Source: Sphingomonas taxi
GTDB lineage: Bacteria; Pseudomonadota; Alphaproteobacteria; Sphingomonadales; Sphingomonadaceae
Length of the DNA stretch: 64,000 nucleotides
Assembly: GCA_003240625.1 (NCBI GenBank)
Contig: QFMX01000008.1
Location: 260,477 to 324,476, forward strand
Reading direction: 5' to 3'
How positions within the stretch are numbered: position 1 is the first letter of the stretch; each line of letters opens with the position of its first letter. Positions 52,086-60,520 of this stretch are shown one piece after another. Both the position numbers and the translations under genes were made by a program. The notes under the pieces are model-generated. The model saw only the letters and a program-made list of their open reading frames with translations, was not told the DNA's origin and did no database searches.

Positions 52086-52904
52086 TCACTTCCGCAAAGC
52101 ACCGGCCCGATCAACCAGCCGATTTACCGCAGCGACGTGAATACCCGGAATACAGGCCAGCACCCCGAACGCCTGCGGCCGCGGCTTGTTGAACACCAGC
52201 GGTGCGCCGAGCGCGTCGCTCACCACCGCGCCCGCTTCGCTCGCGACCAGCACCGCCGCCGCGATGTCCCATTCGTTGCCCCAGCGGAGGGTGGCGACGA
52301 GGTCGGCTTCGTCGGCGGCGACCATCGCGATGCGCAGCGCGATCGAATTGGGTTTGTGGACCATGACGAGGTCGCGGTCGGCTTTGGGAAGGGCGTCGAC
52401 GGGGGTGCGGCTGCCGGCGAACTCCGTGCGGGTGCCGGTCTGGAGCGCCACGCCGTTGCGGGTGGCTCCCTGCCCGACCACGGCGCGCCAGTGCTCGTCG
52501 CGCGTGGGGGCATCGAGGATGCCGATCACCGGGCGTCCGCGGTCGACCAGCGCGATCGAGACGCACCAGCCGGGACGCGCGCGGATATAGTCGCGCGTGC
52601 CGTCGATCGGGTCGACGACCCAGAGCAGGTCGTGGGCGAGGCGGTCGGCGTTGTCGGCGGTTTCCTCGGACAGCCAGCCGGCTTCGGGGAGCAGCGTCGA
52701 CAGGCGGGACTTGAGCATCCGGTCGATCGCGATGTCGAGTTCGCAGACCGGGCTGCCGGGAGTCTTTTCCCAACGCTGGAAATCGGTGTCGAAGCGGTCG
52801 TGCGCCATCGCGCCCGCCTCCATGGCGATCTTGGCGACGGCGTCGGCCATCGCGCGCAACCATTCCGGCGACCGTTCCGGCCCGCGGCGGCGCCGATCAG
52901 CCAC
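52086..52904 (-). CDS. Inositol monophosphatase/CysQ-family phosphatase
   Basis: 272 residues. The metal-binding motifs of the IMPase superfamily are present: L-S-E-E-T-A (Glu79/Glu80 region), V-D-P-I-D-G-T-R-D (Asp98, Asp101), and W-D-I-A-A-A-V-L-V-A-S-E-A-G at the C-terminus. It should hydrolyse inositol-1-phosphate or 3'-phosphoadenosine 5'-phosphate in the cytoplasm; the exact substrate is open. The GTG start at 52904 overlaps the pmbA-like stop by 8 bases; an internal ATG at 52850 would shorten the protein by 18 residues. Follows the pmbA-like gene in one unit. Confidence 0.85.
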   Translation of the reverse strand: MADRRRRGPERSPEWLRAMADAVAKIAMEAGAMAHDRFDTDFQRWEKTPGSPVCELDIAIDRMLKSRLSTLLPEAGWLSEETADNADRLAHDLLWVVDPIDGTRDYIRARPGWCVSIALVDRGRPVIGILDAPTRDEHWRAVVGQGATRNGVALQTGTRTEFAGSRTPVDALPKADRDLVMVHKPNSIALRIAMVAADEADLVATLRWGNEWDIAAAVLVASEAGAVVSDALGAPLVFNKPRPQAFGVLACIPGIHVAAVNRLVDRAGALRK

Positions 52905-54243
52905 TCGCCACCGTCATGCCCTCCACGCGGAGGGTCGGCACGTTGACGCCGTAGCGGAATTCGAGATCGTTGGCGGGCGTCATCGCGAGGAACATGTCCT
53001 TGACGTTGCCGGCGATCGTGAACTCGGCGACCGGCGTGGTGACCTGGCCGTTCTCGATGCGGAAGCCGGCCGCGCCGCGGCTGTAGTCGCCGGTCACGCC
53101 GTTCGCCCCGCCGCCCATCAGTTCGGTGACGTAGACGCCGGATGCGATGTCGGCGATGAGCGTTTCGAGCGGGACATGGCCCGGCTCCATGAACACGTTG
53201 CTGGTCGCCACGCCGGGGCCGCCGCCGACACCGCGGGCGGCGTGGCCGGTGGGTTCGAGGCCGAGCTGGCGTGCCGAAGCGGAATCGAGCAGCCAGCGTT
53301 CGAGCATCCCGTCCTCGATGATATCGCTCGGCGATACGGGCAGGCCCTCGCCATCGAACGGGCGCGAGCGCAGGCCGTGCGGGCGGTGCGGATCGTCGCG
53401 GATGGTGATGCCGTGCGCGAACACCTGGCTGCCGAGCGAGTCGAGCAGGAAACTGGTTTTCCGCGTGATCGCCTGGCCGGAGATCGCGCCGAGCATGTGG
53501 CCGACCAACGATCCGCCGACGCGGCGGTCGTAGACGATCGTGGTCGGTCCGCTGACGAGACGGCCGGGGTTGAGGCGGGCGACCGCCTGCTCGCCGGCGC
53601 GGCGGCCGATCGCTTCGGGCGATTCGAGATGCGCGCGGAGGCGGGCGCTGCTGTGCGCGTAGTCGCGTTGCATGTTGCCGCCCTCGCCCGCGAGCACGCT
53701 GGCCGACACGCCGTAGCCGGTCGCGGCATATGCGCCGGCGAACCCGTGGCTGGTGGCGAGCGCCCAGACGCTGCGCGAGGCGCTGGCACCGCCGCCTTCG
53801 CTGTTCGAGACGCCGGGGACTGCGCGGGCGGCGTCTTCGGCTTCGAGTGCTGCGTCGCGGAGTTGCTCGGGGCTGGCTTCGCCGCCGTCGTCGAGGCCTA
53901 GCATCGGGATGATGCCGTGGAGAAGGCGGTCGGCGGGGGCGAGACCGGCCCAGGGATCTTCCGGTGCCTCGCGTGCCATCGCCACCGCCCGCTCGACCAG
54001 CGCATCCATAGCCGCGGTCGACAGGTCGGAGGTGGAGACGCTGGCGGAGCGCTGGCCGACGAACACACGCAGGCCGAGATCCTCGCTTTCGGAACGGCCT
54101 ATATCCTCGAGCTTGCCGAGACGGATCGACACGTCGAGCGCGGCGTCGGCGGCGAAGACCGCATCGGCGGCGTCGGCGCCCGCCGCCTTCGCGCGCTGGA
54201 CGATGTCGTGGGCGCGGTCGCGGGCTTGGTCTGGGGTCAGCAT
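52897..54243 (-). CDS. PmbA/TldE-family protein
   Basis: 448 residues, TldD/PmbA fold: N-terminal helical region, then the central L-E-D-I-G-R-S-E-S-E-D-L-G-L-R-V-F-V and a C-terminal beta barrel with the G-V-T-G-D-Y-S-R-G-A-A-G-F end. The HExxxH zinc motif of the protease subunit TldD is absent, so it is the PmbA/TldE type, the partner that shapes the heterodimer which degrades peptides such as modified leader peptides. No tldD gene lies in the window. Downstream the phosphatase gene overlaps it by 8 bases; ubiA lies 9 bases upstream. Confidence 0.88.
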   Translation of the reverse strand: MLTPDQARDRAHDIVQRAKAAGADAADAVFAADAALDVSIRLGKLEDIGRSESEDLGLRVFVGQRSASVSTSDLSTAAMDALVERAVAMAREAPEDPWAGLAPADRLLHGIIPMLGLDDGGEASPEQLRDAALEAEDAARAVPGVSNSEGGGASASRSVWALATSHGFAGAYAATGYGVSASVLAGEGGNMQRDYAHSSARLRAHLESPEAIGRRAGEQAVARLNPGRLVSGPTTIVYDRRVGGSLVGHMLGAISGQAITRKTSFLLDSLGSQVFAHGITIRDDPHRPHGLRSRPFDGEGLPVSPSDIIEDGMLERWLLDSASARQLGLEPTGHAARGVGGGPGVATSNVFMEPGHVPLETLIADIASGVYVTELMGGGANGVTGDYSRGAAGFRIENGQVTTPVAEFTIAGNVKDMFLAMTPANDLEFRYGVNVPTLRVEGMTVASG

Positions 54244-54252
54244 AGCAGCGAC

Positions 54253-55194
54253 TTAAGGATGCAGGCTCGTGCCGACAACCACACAGGCGAGGAACATGAG
54301 CAGTCCGGCGAACCGGTTCGCGCGGAAGCGGGCGAGTGCGGCGGTGCCTGCGCCTTGGTGCGTGTCGGGTTTGAGCGTTGCGACCTGCCAGGCGAGGTGG
54401 AGCGCGACGGGGATGAGTGCGGCGATCGCGAGTGGGTCGGGGCGGACTTGCCAGAAGGCTGCAGCCCACAAGGCGATGGCGGCGACGTAGAAGGCGCCGA
54501 CACCTGCCTTCACGTGCGCCCCCATGCGGAGCGCGGACGAGCGGATGCCGATCATCGCGTCGTCCTCGCGGTCCTGCAGCGCGTAGATCGTGTCGTAGCC
54601 GATCACCCACGCGATCGAGCCTGCGTAGAGCAGCCACATCGGCGTATCGAGCGCGCCCGCGATGTCGCTCCAGCCGACCAGCAATGCCCAGGAAAAGACG
54701 ATGCCGAGCCATGCCTGCGGCCACCAGGTGATGCGCTTCATAAAGGGGTAGGCGGCAACGGGGGCGAGGCTTGCGAGCGCGACGATCGCGGCGAAGGGGG
54801 TGAGTTGGAGCAGGACGACGAGCCCGATCAGGCAGAGCGCGACGAGCCAGACCCAGGCGAGCTTGATCGACACGAGGCCGCTCGGGATCGGGCGGGCGCG
54901 GGTGCGCGTGACTTGCGCATCGAGGTCGCGGTCGACGATGTCGTTGAACACGCAGCCCGCGCCACGCATCGCGATGCTGCCGAGGAGGAGCCAGAGGATC
55001 AGGTCCCAGCGCTCGACCGCGCCACCGGCGAGCGCGACGCCCCACGCGCCGGGCCAGAACAGCAGCCACCAGCCGATCGGGCGATCGAAACGGGCGAGCA
55101 GCGCAAGGCCGCGGAGGGTTGGCGGGAGGCGGCCGACCAGGCCTCGGTGTTCGCTGTCGGGGACGATTTCCGCGTGGCTCGGCTGGGTCTGCAT
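54253..55194 (-). CDS. ubiA: UbiA, 4-hydroxybenzoate polyprenyltransferase
   Basis: 313 residues with 8-9 hydrophobic segments. The two aspartate-rich motifs are present: N-D-I-V-D-R-D-L-D (84-92) and D-R-E-D-D near residue 211. It attaches a polyprenyl chain to 4-hydroxybenzoate in ubiquinone synthesis at the inner membrane. The start MQTQPSHAEIV gives a plausible cytosolic N-terminus. It precedes the pmbA-like and phosphatase genes on the minus strand at short spacing; rsmE and gshA lie divergently. Confidence 0.95.
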   Translation of the reverse strand: MQTQPSHAEIVPDSEHRGLVGRLPPTLRGLALLARFDRPIGWWLLFWPGAWGVALAGGAVERWDLILWLLLGSIAMRGAGCVFNDIVDRDLDAQVTRTRARPIPSGLVSIKLAWVWLVALCLIGLVVLLQLTPFAAIVALASLAPVAAYPFMKRITWWPQAWLGIVFSWALLVGWSDIAGALDTPMWLLYAGSIAWVIGYDTIYALQDREDDAMIGIRSSALRMGAHVKAGVGAFYVAAIALWAAAFWQVRPDPLAIAALIPVALHLAWQVATLKPDTHQGAGTAALARFRANRFAGLLMFLACVVVGTSLHP

Positions 55195-55246
55195 CCTGCG
55201 GGCGTAGGAAGACGGGGTTTGGCGCGCAAGCCTTTGCCGGCTACCG

Positions 55247-55438
55247 GTGGGGCGTGTCGCGTATGGAGCCTCTTTTGTGATCGGCCTTTCGGTCGCGGTC
55301 GGGCGATTCGTCGAGGCGTTATTCTGGGGGATCTTCCGGGTCGCCGGGGCGGTGGCTGGGGTTTTGATTCTCGGCGTCGTCGTTTTGGTTGTTGCGTGGG
55401 TGGTGGCGCGGAAGATGTGGGCGCGGCGGAAGCGCTGA
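55247..55438 (+). CDS. Possible small single-pass membrane protein
   Basis: 63 residues from GTG at 55247, or 54 from GTG at 55277 (V-I-G-L-S-V-A-V-G-R-F-V-E). A single strong transmembrane helix (about residues 35-55, G-A-V-A-G-V-L-I-L-G-V-V-V-L-V-V-A-W-V-V-A) ends in a basic tail A-R-K-M-W-A-R-R-K-R. Positive-inside composition is convincing, but no ribosome site stands out, and there is no family match. It is flanked by ubiA (minus strand) and two repeats. Treat as tentative. Confidence 0.4.
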   Translation: MGRVAYGASFVIGLSVAVGRFVEALFWGIFRVAGAVAGVLILGVVVLVVAWVVARKMWARRKR

Positions 55439-55444
55439 TATTCT

Positions 55445-55546
55445 CCCCTCCCTGGAAGGGAGGGGTCGGGGGTGGATCGGCTGCTTGGCGAGCGTCTCGG
55501 CAGTTACAGGCCGACCCACCCCCAGCCCCTCCCTTCCAGGGAGGGG
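55445..55546. repeat. Family A paired inverted repeat, copy 8
   Basis: CCCTCCCTGGAAGGGAGGGG and the inverted CCCTCCCTTCCAGGGAGGGG. Part of the repeat-filled 611-base gap 55195-55805, in which only the small membrane ORF is a candidate gene. Confidence 0.87.
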
Positions 55547-55601
55547 AGCAAAGAAGGGCGCAAGTCCTCCCCGGCACGAGGAGGATTCAGCCGCTTCCTT
55601 G

Positions 55602-55724
55602 ATCCTCCCCCGCCAGGGGGAGGTGGCGCCGAAGGTGACGGAGGGGGAGGATACGGAACAGTCGTTTCGCTTGCCTCCCCCTCCGTCTGGCGAGTGCCAG
55701 CCCCCCCCTGGCGGGGGAGGATCG
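55602..55724. repeat. Family B paired inverted repeat, copy 4
   Basis: CCTCCCCCGCCAGGGGGAGG with GGTGACGGAGGGGG and its inverse. It lies upstream of rsmE, with a single short half-arm just before it. Confidence 0.86.
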
Positions 55725-55805
55725 ATCGGGTCCCGACCCCTGGAACCGCAAGCATTATCATCGCGGCCCTCCCCGTACTCCGGAGGATTTGCTAAGGCCC
55801 TCACC

Positions 55806-56579
55806 ATGCCTGCAACTCCCGCCTGGCCGCCGCAATCCACGCCGCGCCTCTTCGTCGATAGCCTCCTCGCGCCGGGCTCGCTCCACATCGACGGCCCCGC
55901 TGCGCATTATCTCGTCGGGGTGATGCGGATGAAGGTCGGCGATCCGGTGAAGCTGTTCGATGATCGGACCGGCGAATGGCTCGGTGTCGCCGCCAGCGTC
56001 GGCAAGCGAGACCTCGTGCTCGACGTCACCGACATGCTGCGCCCGCGCGAGGACGGGCCCGATCTTTGGCTCTGCGCCGCGCCGCTCAAGAAGGGCCGCG
56101 TCGACTGGATGGCGGAGAAGGCGTGCGAGTTGGGCGTCGCGCGGCTGCAACCCGTCGTCACGCGGCGGACGATCGTCGACAAGCCCAATACCGATCGCCT
56201 GCGCACGCAGATGATCGAGGCGGCCGAGCAATGCGGCCGCACGGCGCTGCCCGAGGTTACCGAACCGGTGAAGCTCGCCGCCCTGCTGCGCGACTGGCCC
56301 GAGGACCGCGCGCTGTTCTTCGCGGACGAGACCGGCGGCGTGCCGGCGCTGGAGGCGATGCGGTCGCGACCCGGTCCGGCCGCGATCCTCATCGGACCCG
56401 AAGGTGGCTTCGACGCCGACGAGCGCGAGGCGATCCGCGCGCATCCGAACGCGGTCGGCATCGGTCTCGGGCCACGCATCCTGCGGGCGGAAACCGCGGC
56501 AGGTGCCGCCGTCGCGTTATGGATGGCAGCCGCTGGTGACTGGAGCGCCGACTGGAGCGCTGATCGGGCGGGTGCATGA
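55806..56579 (+). CDS. rsmE: RsmE, 16S rRNA m3U1498 methyltransferase
   Basis: 257 residues from MPATPAWPPQSTPRLFVDS. The SPOUT methyltransferase fold is marked by A-P-L-K-K-G-R-V-D-W-M, E-A-A-E-Q-C-G-R-T, I-G-P-E-G-G-F and L-G-P-R-I-L-R-A-E-T-A. It methylates U1498 of 16S rRNA. The ATG at 55806 follows repeats; an upstream frame extension is repeat-derived. gshA follows 61 bases later on the same strand, a common sphingomonad arrangement (from memory). Confidence 0.95.
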   Translation: MPATPAWPPQSTPRLFVDSLLAPGSLHIDGPAAHYLVGVMRMKVGDPVKLFDDRTGEWLGVAASVGKRDLVLDVTDMLRPREDGPDLWLCAAPLKKGRVDWMAEKACELGVARLQPVVTRRTIVDKPNTDRLRTQMIEAAEQCGRTALPEVTEPVKLAALLRDWPEDRALFFADETGGVPALEAMRSRPGPAAILIGPEGGFDADEREAIRAHPNAVGIGLGPRILRAETAAGAAVALWMAAAGDWSADWSADRAGA

Positions 56580-56640
56580 CATTGATACCGATTGGTCCGG
56601 ATACCCCCTAGCCCCTCCGTTCATCGGCGCGTAAGGCGCG

Positions 56641-58017
56641 ATGATGACGACTAATTCCTCTCCGCCGAAGACCAGCCCGACGATCGAGTCGCGCGACCAG
56701 TTGATCGCCAGCTTCGCAGTAGGCGAAAAGCCGAAGGACGCGTGGCGGATCGGTACTGAGCACGAGAAGTTCGTCTATGCGAACGGCGATCATCACGCGC
56801 CGTCCTATGACGAGCCCGGCGGCATCCGCGCACTGCTCGGCGAGCTTGAGCAATATGGCTGGAAGCCGGTCATGGAAGGCGGCAACGCGATCGCCATGTC
56901 GGGCCCCGACGGCAGCATCAGCCTGGAGCCCGCCGGCCAGTTCGAGCTGTCGGGCGCGCCGCTCGACTCGTTGCACGAAACCTGTGCGGAGACCGGGCGT
57001 CACCTCGAGCAGGTGAAAGCCGCCGGCGAGAAGCTCGGGATCGGTTTCCTGGGGCTCGGCATGTGGCCGGACAAGATGCGCGCGGAACTGCCGATCATGC
57101 CCAAGGGGCGCTATGCGATCATGCTGCGGCACATGCCGCGCGTCGGCAGCATGGGGCTCGACATGATGCTGCGGACCTGCACGATCCAGGTAAACCTGGA
57201 TTACGCGTCCGAGGCGGACATGGTGAAGAAATTCCGCGTCGGGCTCGCGCTCCAGCCGCTCGCGACCGCGCTGTTCGCGAACTCGCCGTTCACCGAGGGC
57301 AAGCCCAACGGCATGCTGTCGTATCGCAGCCATATCTGGTCGGACACCGATCCGCATCGTACCGGCATGCTGCCGTTCGTGTTCGAGGATGGCTTCGGGT
57401 ACGAGCGCTATGCCGAGTACGCGCTCGATGTGCCGATGTACTTCGTCTACCGCGAGGGAAAGTATATCGACGCCGCCGGGCTGTCGTTCCGCGATTTCCT
57501 GAAGGGCGAATTGTCGATCCTGCCGGGCGAGAAGCCGACGCTCGACGACTGGACCGATCACCTCTCGACTGCCTTCCCCGAGGTGCGGCTGAAGACCTTT
57601 CTCGAGATGCGTGGCGCGGACGGCGGGCCGTGGAACCGGATCTGCGCGCTGCCGGCCCTGTGGGTCGGATTGCTGTACGACCAGGGTGCGCTCGATGCGG
57701 CGTGGGATCTGGTCAAGGACTGGACGATCGACGAGCGCCAGGCTCTGCGGGATTCGGTGCCGAAGCTGGGGCTGGACGCGCCGATCGCGGGCGGCGGCAA
57801 GCTGCGCGATATTGCGGGTCAGGCATTGGATATTGCCGGGGCCGGGCTGACGGCGCGGGCGCGGTTCAACCGGGCGGGCGACAACGAGAGCGGCTTCCTC
57901 GATCCGCTCCGCGAGATCGTCCGCAGCGGCAAGGTGCCGGCCGAGGTGCTGCTGGAAAAGTATCACGGCGTCTGGGGCGGTGACGTCTCCAAGGTGTACG
58001 ACGAGTCCAGCTTCTAA
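56641..58017 (+). CDS. gshA: Glutamate-cysteine ligase (plant-type GshA)
   Basis: 458 residues. The GCS2/plant-type signature is present: R-I-G-T-E-H-E-K-F-V, then F-E-L-S-G-A-P, a central M-P-R-V-G-S-M-G-L-D-M-M-L-R-T-C-T, and K-T-F-L-E-M-R-G-A-D-G. This is the alphaproteobacterial/plant class, not the E. coli GshA class. It makes gamma-glutamylcysteine, the first step of glutathione synthesis. Two ATGs (56641 and 56644) are possible. No gshB is next to it. Length and motifs are normal. Converges with the ICMT-like gene. Confidence 0.95.
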   Translation: MMTTNSSPPKTSPTIESRDQLIASFAVGEKPKDAWRIGTEHEKFVYANGDHHAPSYDEPGGIRALLGELEQYGWKPVMEGGNAIAMSGPDGSISLEPAGQFELSGAPLDSLHETCAETGRHLEQVKAAGEKLGIGFLGLGMWPDKMRAELPIMPKGRYAIMLRHMPRVGSMGLDMMLRTCTIQVNLDYASEADMVKKFRVGLALQPLATALFANSPFTEGKPNGMLSYRSHIWSDTDPHRTGMLPFVFEDGFGYERYAEYALDVPMYFVYREGKYIDAAGLSFRDFLKGELSILPGEKPTLDDWTDHLSTAFPEVRLKTFLEMRGADGGPWNRICALPALWVGLLYDQGALDAAWDLVKDWTIDERQALRDSVPKLGLDAPIAGGGKLRDIAGQALDIAGAGLTARARFNRAGDNESGFLDPLREIVRSGKVPAEVLLEKYHGVWGGDVSKVYDESSF

Positions 58018-58020
58018 CTG

Positions 58021-58045
58021 CTCCCCTTCCGCCTGCGGGAGGGGA
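58021..58045. repeat. Single half of a repeat element
   Basis: One hairpin arm (CCCCTTCCGCCTGCGGGAGG) without its inverted partner, between the convergent gshA and ICMT-like genes. It may serve as a two-way terminator. Confidence 0.6.
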
Positions 58046-58046
58046 A

Positions 58047-59321
58047 TTAGCCCCGCAGCTTCGCGAAGAGCCGCGGCACCAGGCCGTTGCGGGTCATCCA
58101 GTCGAAATAGGCGCGGTAATCCGGGTCGAGCTTCAGATGCCGCTCCTCGGTCTTCGCGCGCCAGTAATAGACGCCGCTGACCGCCGCCATCAGCAGAGTC
58201 GCACGCGCGGCGTCGACGACGCTGCCGAGCGTCAGCACCGGGATCGTCGAGATCCACCAGAACACGTTCTTCGACAGATAGGCGGGATGGCGCGACACTG
58301 CGTAAGGACCGTGCGTCAATATCCCCCGGTTGGTGAGGTTCGAAAAGCGGAAGCCGAACGCCATCGTCGCCCAGGCATAGACCGCGGTCAGTCCGACCAG
58401 CACCGCACCGATCAGCGCCAGCAGGACCGGATGCCCCTGGAACCAATAGGCCCAGTCCGACGTGCCGGGATGATAATCGAGCGGCCCGCCGGGGGTCATC
58501 AGGATGAACGGCGGGTAGCACATCAGCGCCGGCATCCACGCCGCCGCATACGGGTTTGCGCTGCGGATGTGCGAGTCGAGCGGGCGGAAGGTCAGCAGAT
58601 ACCCGACCGTCGCGAATGCTACGTCGATCAGGAACATGAGCGTCACCAACCAGTTCGCCAATGCGACCGGATCGCGGAGCACCGATGCGACGTCGCCGCG
58701 GACGAAATCGCCGAACCCCGGCGGCACGATCGCCAGCATGAAGGCGAGGAAGAAGGTCTTCACCCCCCAGGCGCGGAGATGGCCGTAGATCGCCTCGCGG
58801 TCGACTCCCGCCTGCCCCGTCATCCAGGCGCCGAGATGCCAGGCGCCGTCGCGCGGCTCGACCAGATAGCGGTCGATCCACAGCACGTACGGGATGGAGG
58901 CGACGAACAGGATCGGTGCGGCATTGGTGAAGCACCACATCGCGAACGCGAAATTGCCCTGCCAGTAGAAACGCCCGGCACCATAGATCACTGCGATCCC
59001 CGCCCAGGTCGCCCATAGCCCGGCCAGCTTGGTGAGGCTCAGGTCGAGCGTCTCGCGCCAGGGTTTGCCGGCCGACCAGTCGATGCCGGTACTCGGGTTC
59101 AAGTGGACCTTGTCGACCAGCAACGACCAGACGATCATCGGTGCGCCGCACGCGGCGACGTTGATCAGCGCCGAATAGGGCCCGTCCATACCGAAATGCC
59201 GCGCGATGCCGATCCAGACAAGCACGCCGGCGAGCCCCGCCAAGCCCGCGCCGTGGCTGACCGCCGACTTGGGTCGGGGATCGCTGGTGGCAGGAACGGC
59301 AATCGCTAGGTCGTGATCCAT
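58047..59321 (-). CDS. ICMT/PEMT-like membrane methyltransferase with long N-terminal membrane region
   Basis: 424 residues with roughly 9-10 hydrophobic segments. The C-terminal third has the ICMT/PEMT signature: G-P-Y-A-V-S-R-H-P-A-Y-L-S-K-N-V-F-W-W (conserved RHPxY) and K-T-E-E-R-H-L near the end, indicating a SAM-dependent, membrane-bound methyltransferase of the isoprenylcysteine-carboxyl/phospholipid-N-methyltransferase superfamily. The family is usually about 200 residues; here an extra N-terminal region of about 250 residues with further membrane helices (from residue 30) is attached. Substrate unknown. It sits alone, convergent with gshA. Confidence 0.75.
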   Translation of the reverse strand: MDHDLAIAVPATSDPRPKSAVSHGAGLAGLAGVLVWIGIARHFGMDGPYSALINVAACGAPMIVWSLLVDKVHLNPSTGIDWSAGKPWRETLDLSLTKLAGLWATWAGIAVIYGAGRFYWQGNFAFAMWCFTNAAPILFVASIPYVLWIDRYLVEPRDGAWHLGAWMTGQAGVDREAIYGHLRAWGVKTFFLAFMLAIVPPGFGDFVRGDVASVLRDPVALANWLVTLMFLIDVAFATVGYLLTFRPLDSHIRSANPYAAAWMPALMCYPPFILMTPGGPLDYHPGTSDWAYWFQGHPVLLALIGAVLVGLTAVYAWATMAFGFRFSNLTNRGILTHGPYAVSRHPAYLSKNVFWWISTIPVLTLGSVVDAARATLLMAAVSGVYYWRAKTEERHLKLDPDYRAYFDWMTRNGLVPRLFAKLRG

Positions 59322-59438
59322 GCCGGCGGCCTAGCGCAATATGGTAATGAAGGCATGAAGCATGTTCGGGGCGACCACACGGACGCTTGCGCCGGGCGCG
59401 TCGCGACGCTAGTTCCACCCCTCGCTCACATGCGTCGG

Positions 59439-59512
59439 GCGGGTATAGTACAATGGTAGTACAGCAGCCTTCCAAGCTGAATACACGGGTTCGATTCCCG
59501 TTACCCGCTCCA
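59439..59512 (+). tRNA. tRNA-Gly (anticodon TCC)
   Basis: GCGGGTA/TACCCGC acceptor stem, a D arm with GTACAATGGTAGTAC, an anticodon loop CTTCCAA (anticodon TCC) closed by CAGC/GCTG, a T arm with GGGTTCGATTCCC and an encoded CCA end, 74 bases. Confidence 0.97.
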
Positions 59513-59566
59513 AAATCGGCACCGCCGATCCTAGCCTCGGCAGCGCCAGTCTAGCGTCCGCTGCCT

Positions 59567-60007
59567 TCATTCCGCGATGAACTGCGCCAACAGGCTTGCC
59601 ATGCGCCGTCGACCGAGCACCGTCAGCCGTACGTGCGAACGCCGACCGTCGCGTTCGTCGCGCGTCCGTTCGACCAGATCCGCATCCTGCAGCATCGTCA
59701 GATACCGCAGCGCAGTCGCCGAGGGCGCGCGCGCGCCGATGCAGACCGCCGACACGCTGAACTGGCGACGCTCGTGATCGGAAATGAACAGGTCGAGCAG
59801 GATATCCCATGCGGGTTCCGAAAACAGCGCTTCGCCGAGAAGTTCGTCACGAACCTTCCTGACGGTGTAGAGCCGCTTGGCAACCTCCACCAACGCCGGC
59901 GAAGCTACCCCGCCCGACGGCGGATCGGCTACGGCCACGTTGACGGCGGGCAGAAAAGCCACGCGCTTGGCGGCCGTGATGGGCACCACGGCAATTGCGT
60001 AAGTCAT
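59567..60007 (-). CDS. MarR-like winged-helix protein
   Basis: 146 residues. After an atypical N-terminus (A-I-A-V-V-P-I-T-A-A-K-R), the C-terminal two thirds (about 55-146) form a MarR-type wHTH: L-L-D-L-F-I-S-D-H, S-V-S-A-V-C-I-G-A-R-A-P-S-A-T-A-L-R-Y-L-T-M-L-Q, then a wing with R-D-E-R-D-G-R-R-S-H-V-R-L-T and a final L-G-R-R-R-M-A-S-L-L. It should bind DNA. It is the last gene of a three-gene minus-strand run with a four-TM protein (20 bases upstream) and an HTH-TM protein. Target unknown. Confidence 0.72.
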   Translation of the reverse strand: MTYAIAVVPITAAKRVAFLPAVNVAVADPPSGGVASPALVEVAKRLYTVRKVRDELLGEALFSEPAWDILLDLFISDHERRQFSVSAVCIGARAPSATALRYLTMLQDADLVERTRDERDGRRSHVRLTVLGRRRMASLLAQFIAE

Positions 60008-60027
60008 AAACGTCTTCCGAATATGCT

Positions 60028-60486
60028 TCAGCGGAGGGTCGGGTCCTGGCGACTCCAGTCGAGATCCCAGCCACGGGCCCGGATCCTGCGCGAGTGCCTG
60101 ACTGTCCCGATCACGAGAAGCAGGACGATGGGATAGCTCCAGGCCGCGGAGAGGACGGCATAGACGAGCCGGATGACGTCAGGACTGATCGCCCGGGCTA
60201 GATGAGCCCCCGTCCCCAACGCGTGGAGCGCAGTGGCCCAGGCTGGCCAGAACCGATCCGCCTTGAGCGTGATCGCGACCATCGCCGCGAGCAGGATCAG
60301 GTCGACGATCAACACGCCCGCCTCCAGCCCCGCGAACAGGAACGGAACATTCCGCTGAACGAGGCCGGTGGAAACCGCCGCGAGCAGCAACGCCAATCCC
60401 GTTAACCGCTCCGGTGCGCCCCCCCTTAGGAGGGCATAGCCGGACGCGGCCACCTGTATCGCGTAGAACAGCCAGACCCGATCCAA
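60028..60486 (-). CDS. Four-TM hypothetical membrane protein
   Basis: 152 residues with four hydrophobic segments (about 5-22, 28-48, 55-73 and 105-128): W-L-F-Y-A-I-Q-V-A-A-S-G-Y, L-T-G-L-A-L-L-L-A-A, A-G-V-L-I-V-D-L-I-L-L-A-A-M-V-A-I, and Y-P-I-V-L-L-L-V-I-G-T-V. A basic C-terminus ends D-W-S-R-Q-D-P. I recognise no family. Same operon as the HTH-TM gene (34 bases upstream) and the MarR-like gene downstream. Confidence 0.72.
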   Translation of the reverse strand: MDRVWLFYAIQVAASGYALLRGGAPERLTGLALLLAAVSTGLVQRNVPFLFAGLEAGVLIVDLILLAAMVAITLKADRFWPAWATALHALGTGAHLARAISPDVIRLVYAVLSAAWSYPIVLLLVIGTVRHSRRIRARGWDLDWSRQDPTLR

Positions 60487-60520
60487 CTCTTACCTCCAAA
60501 GCAGGACCGAAACCGGCCGT

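Noticed and set aside
52526..55069. A very long minus-strand open frame across the pmbA, ubiA and phosphatase genes.
   Set aside because: It is an overlapping shadow frame in a GC-rich region; the real genes on the same strand have motifs and coupled starts.
56608..59475. A 955-codon open frame covering gshA and the methyltransferase.
   Set aside because: It overlaps two motif-supported genes and is Arg-rich in the way of shadow frames.
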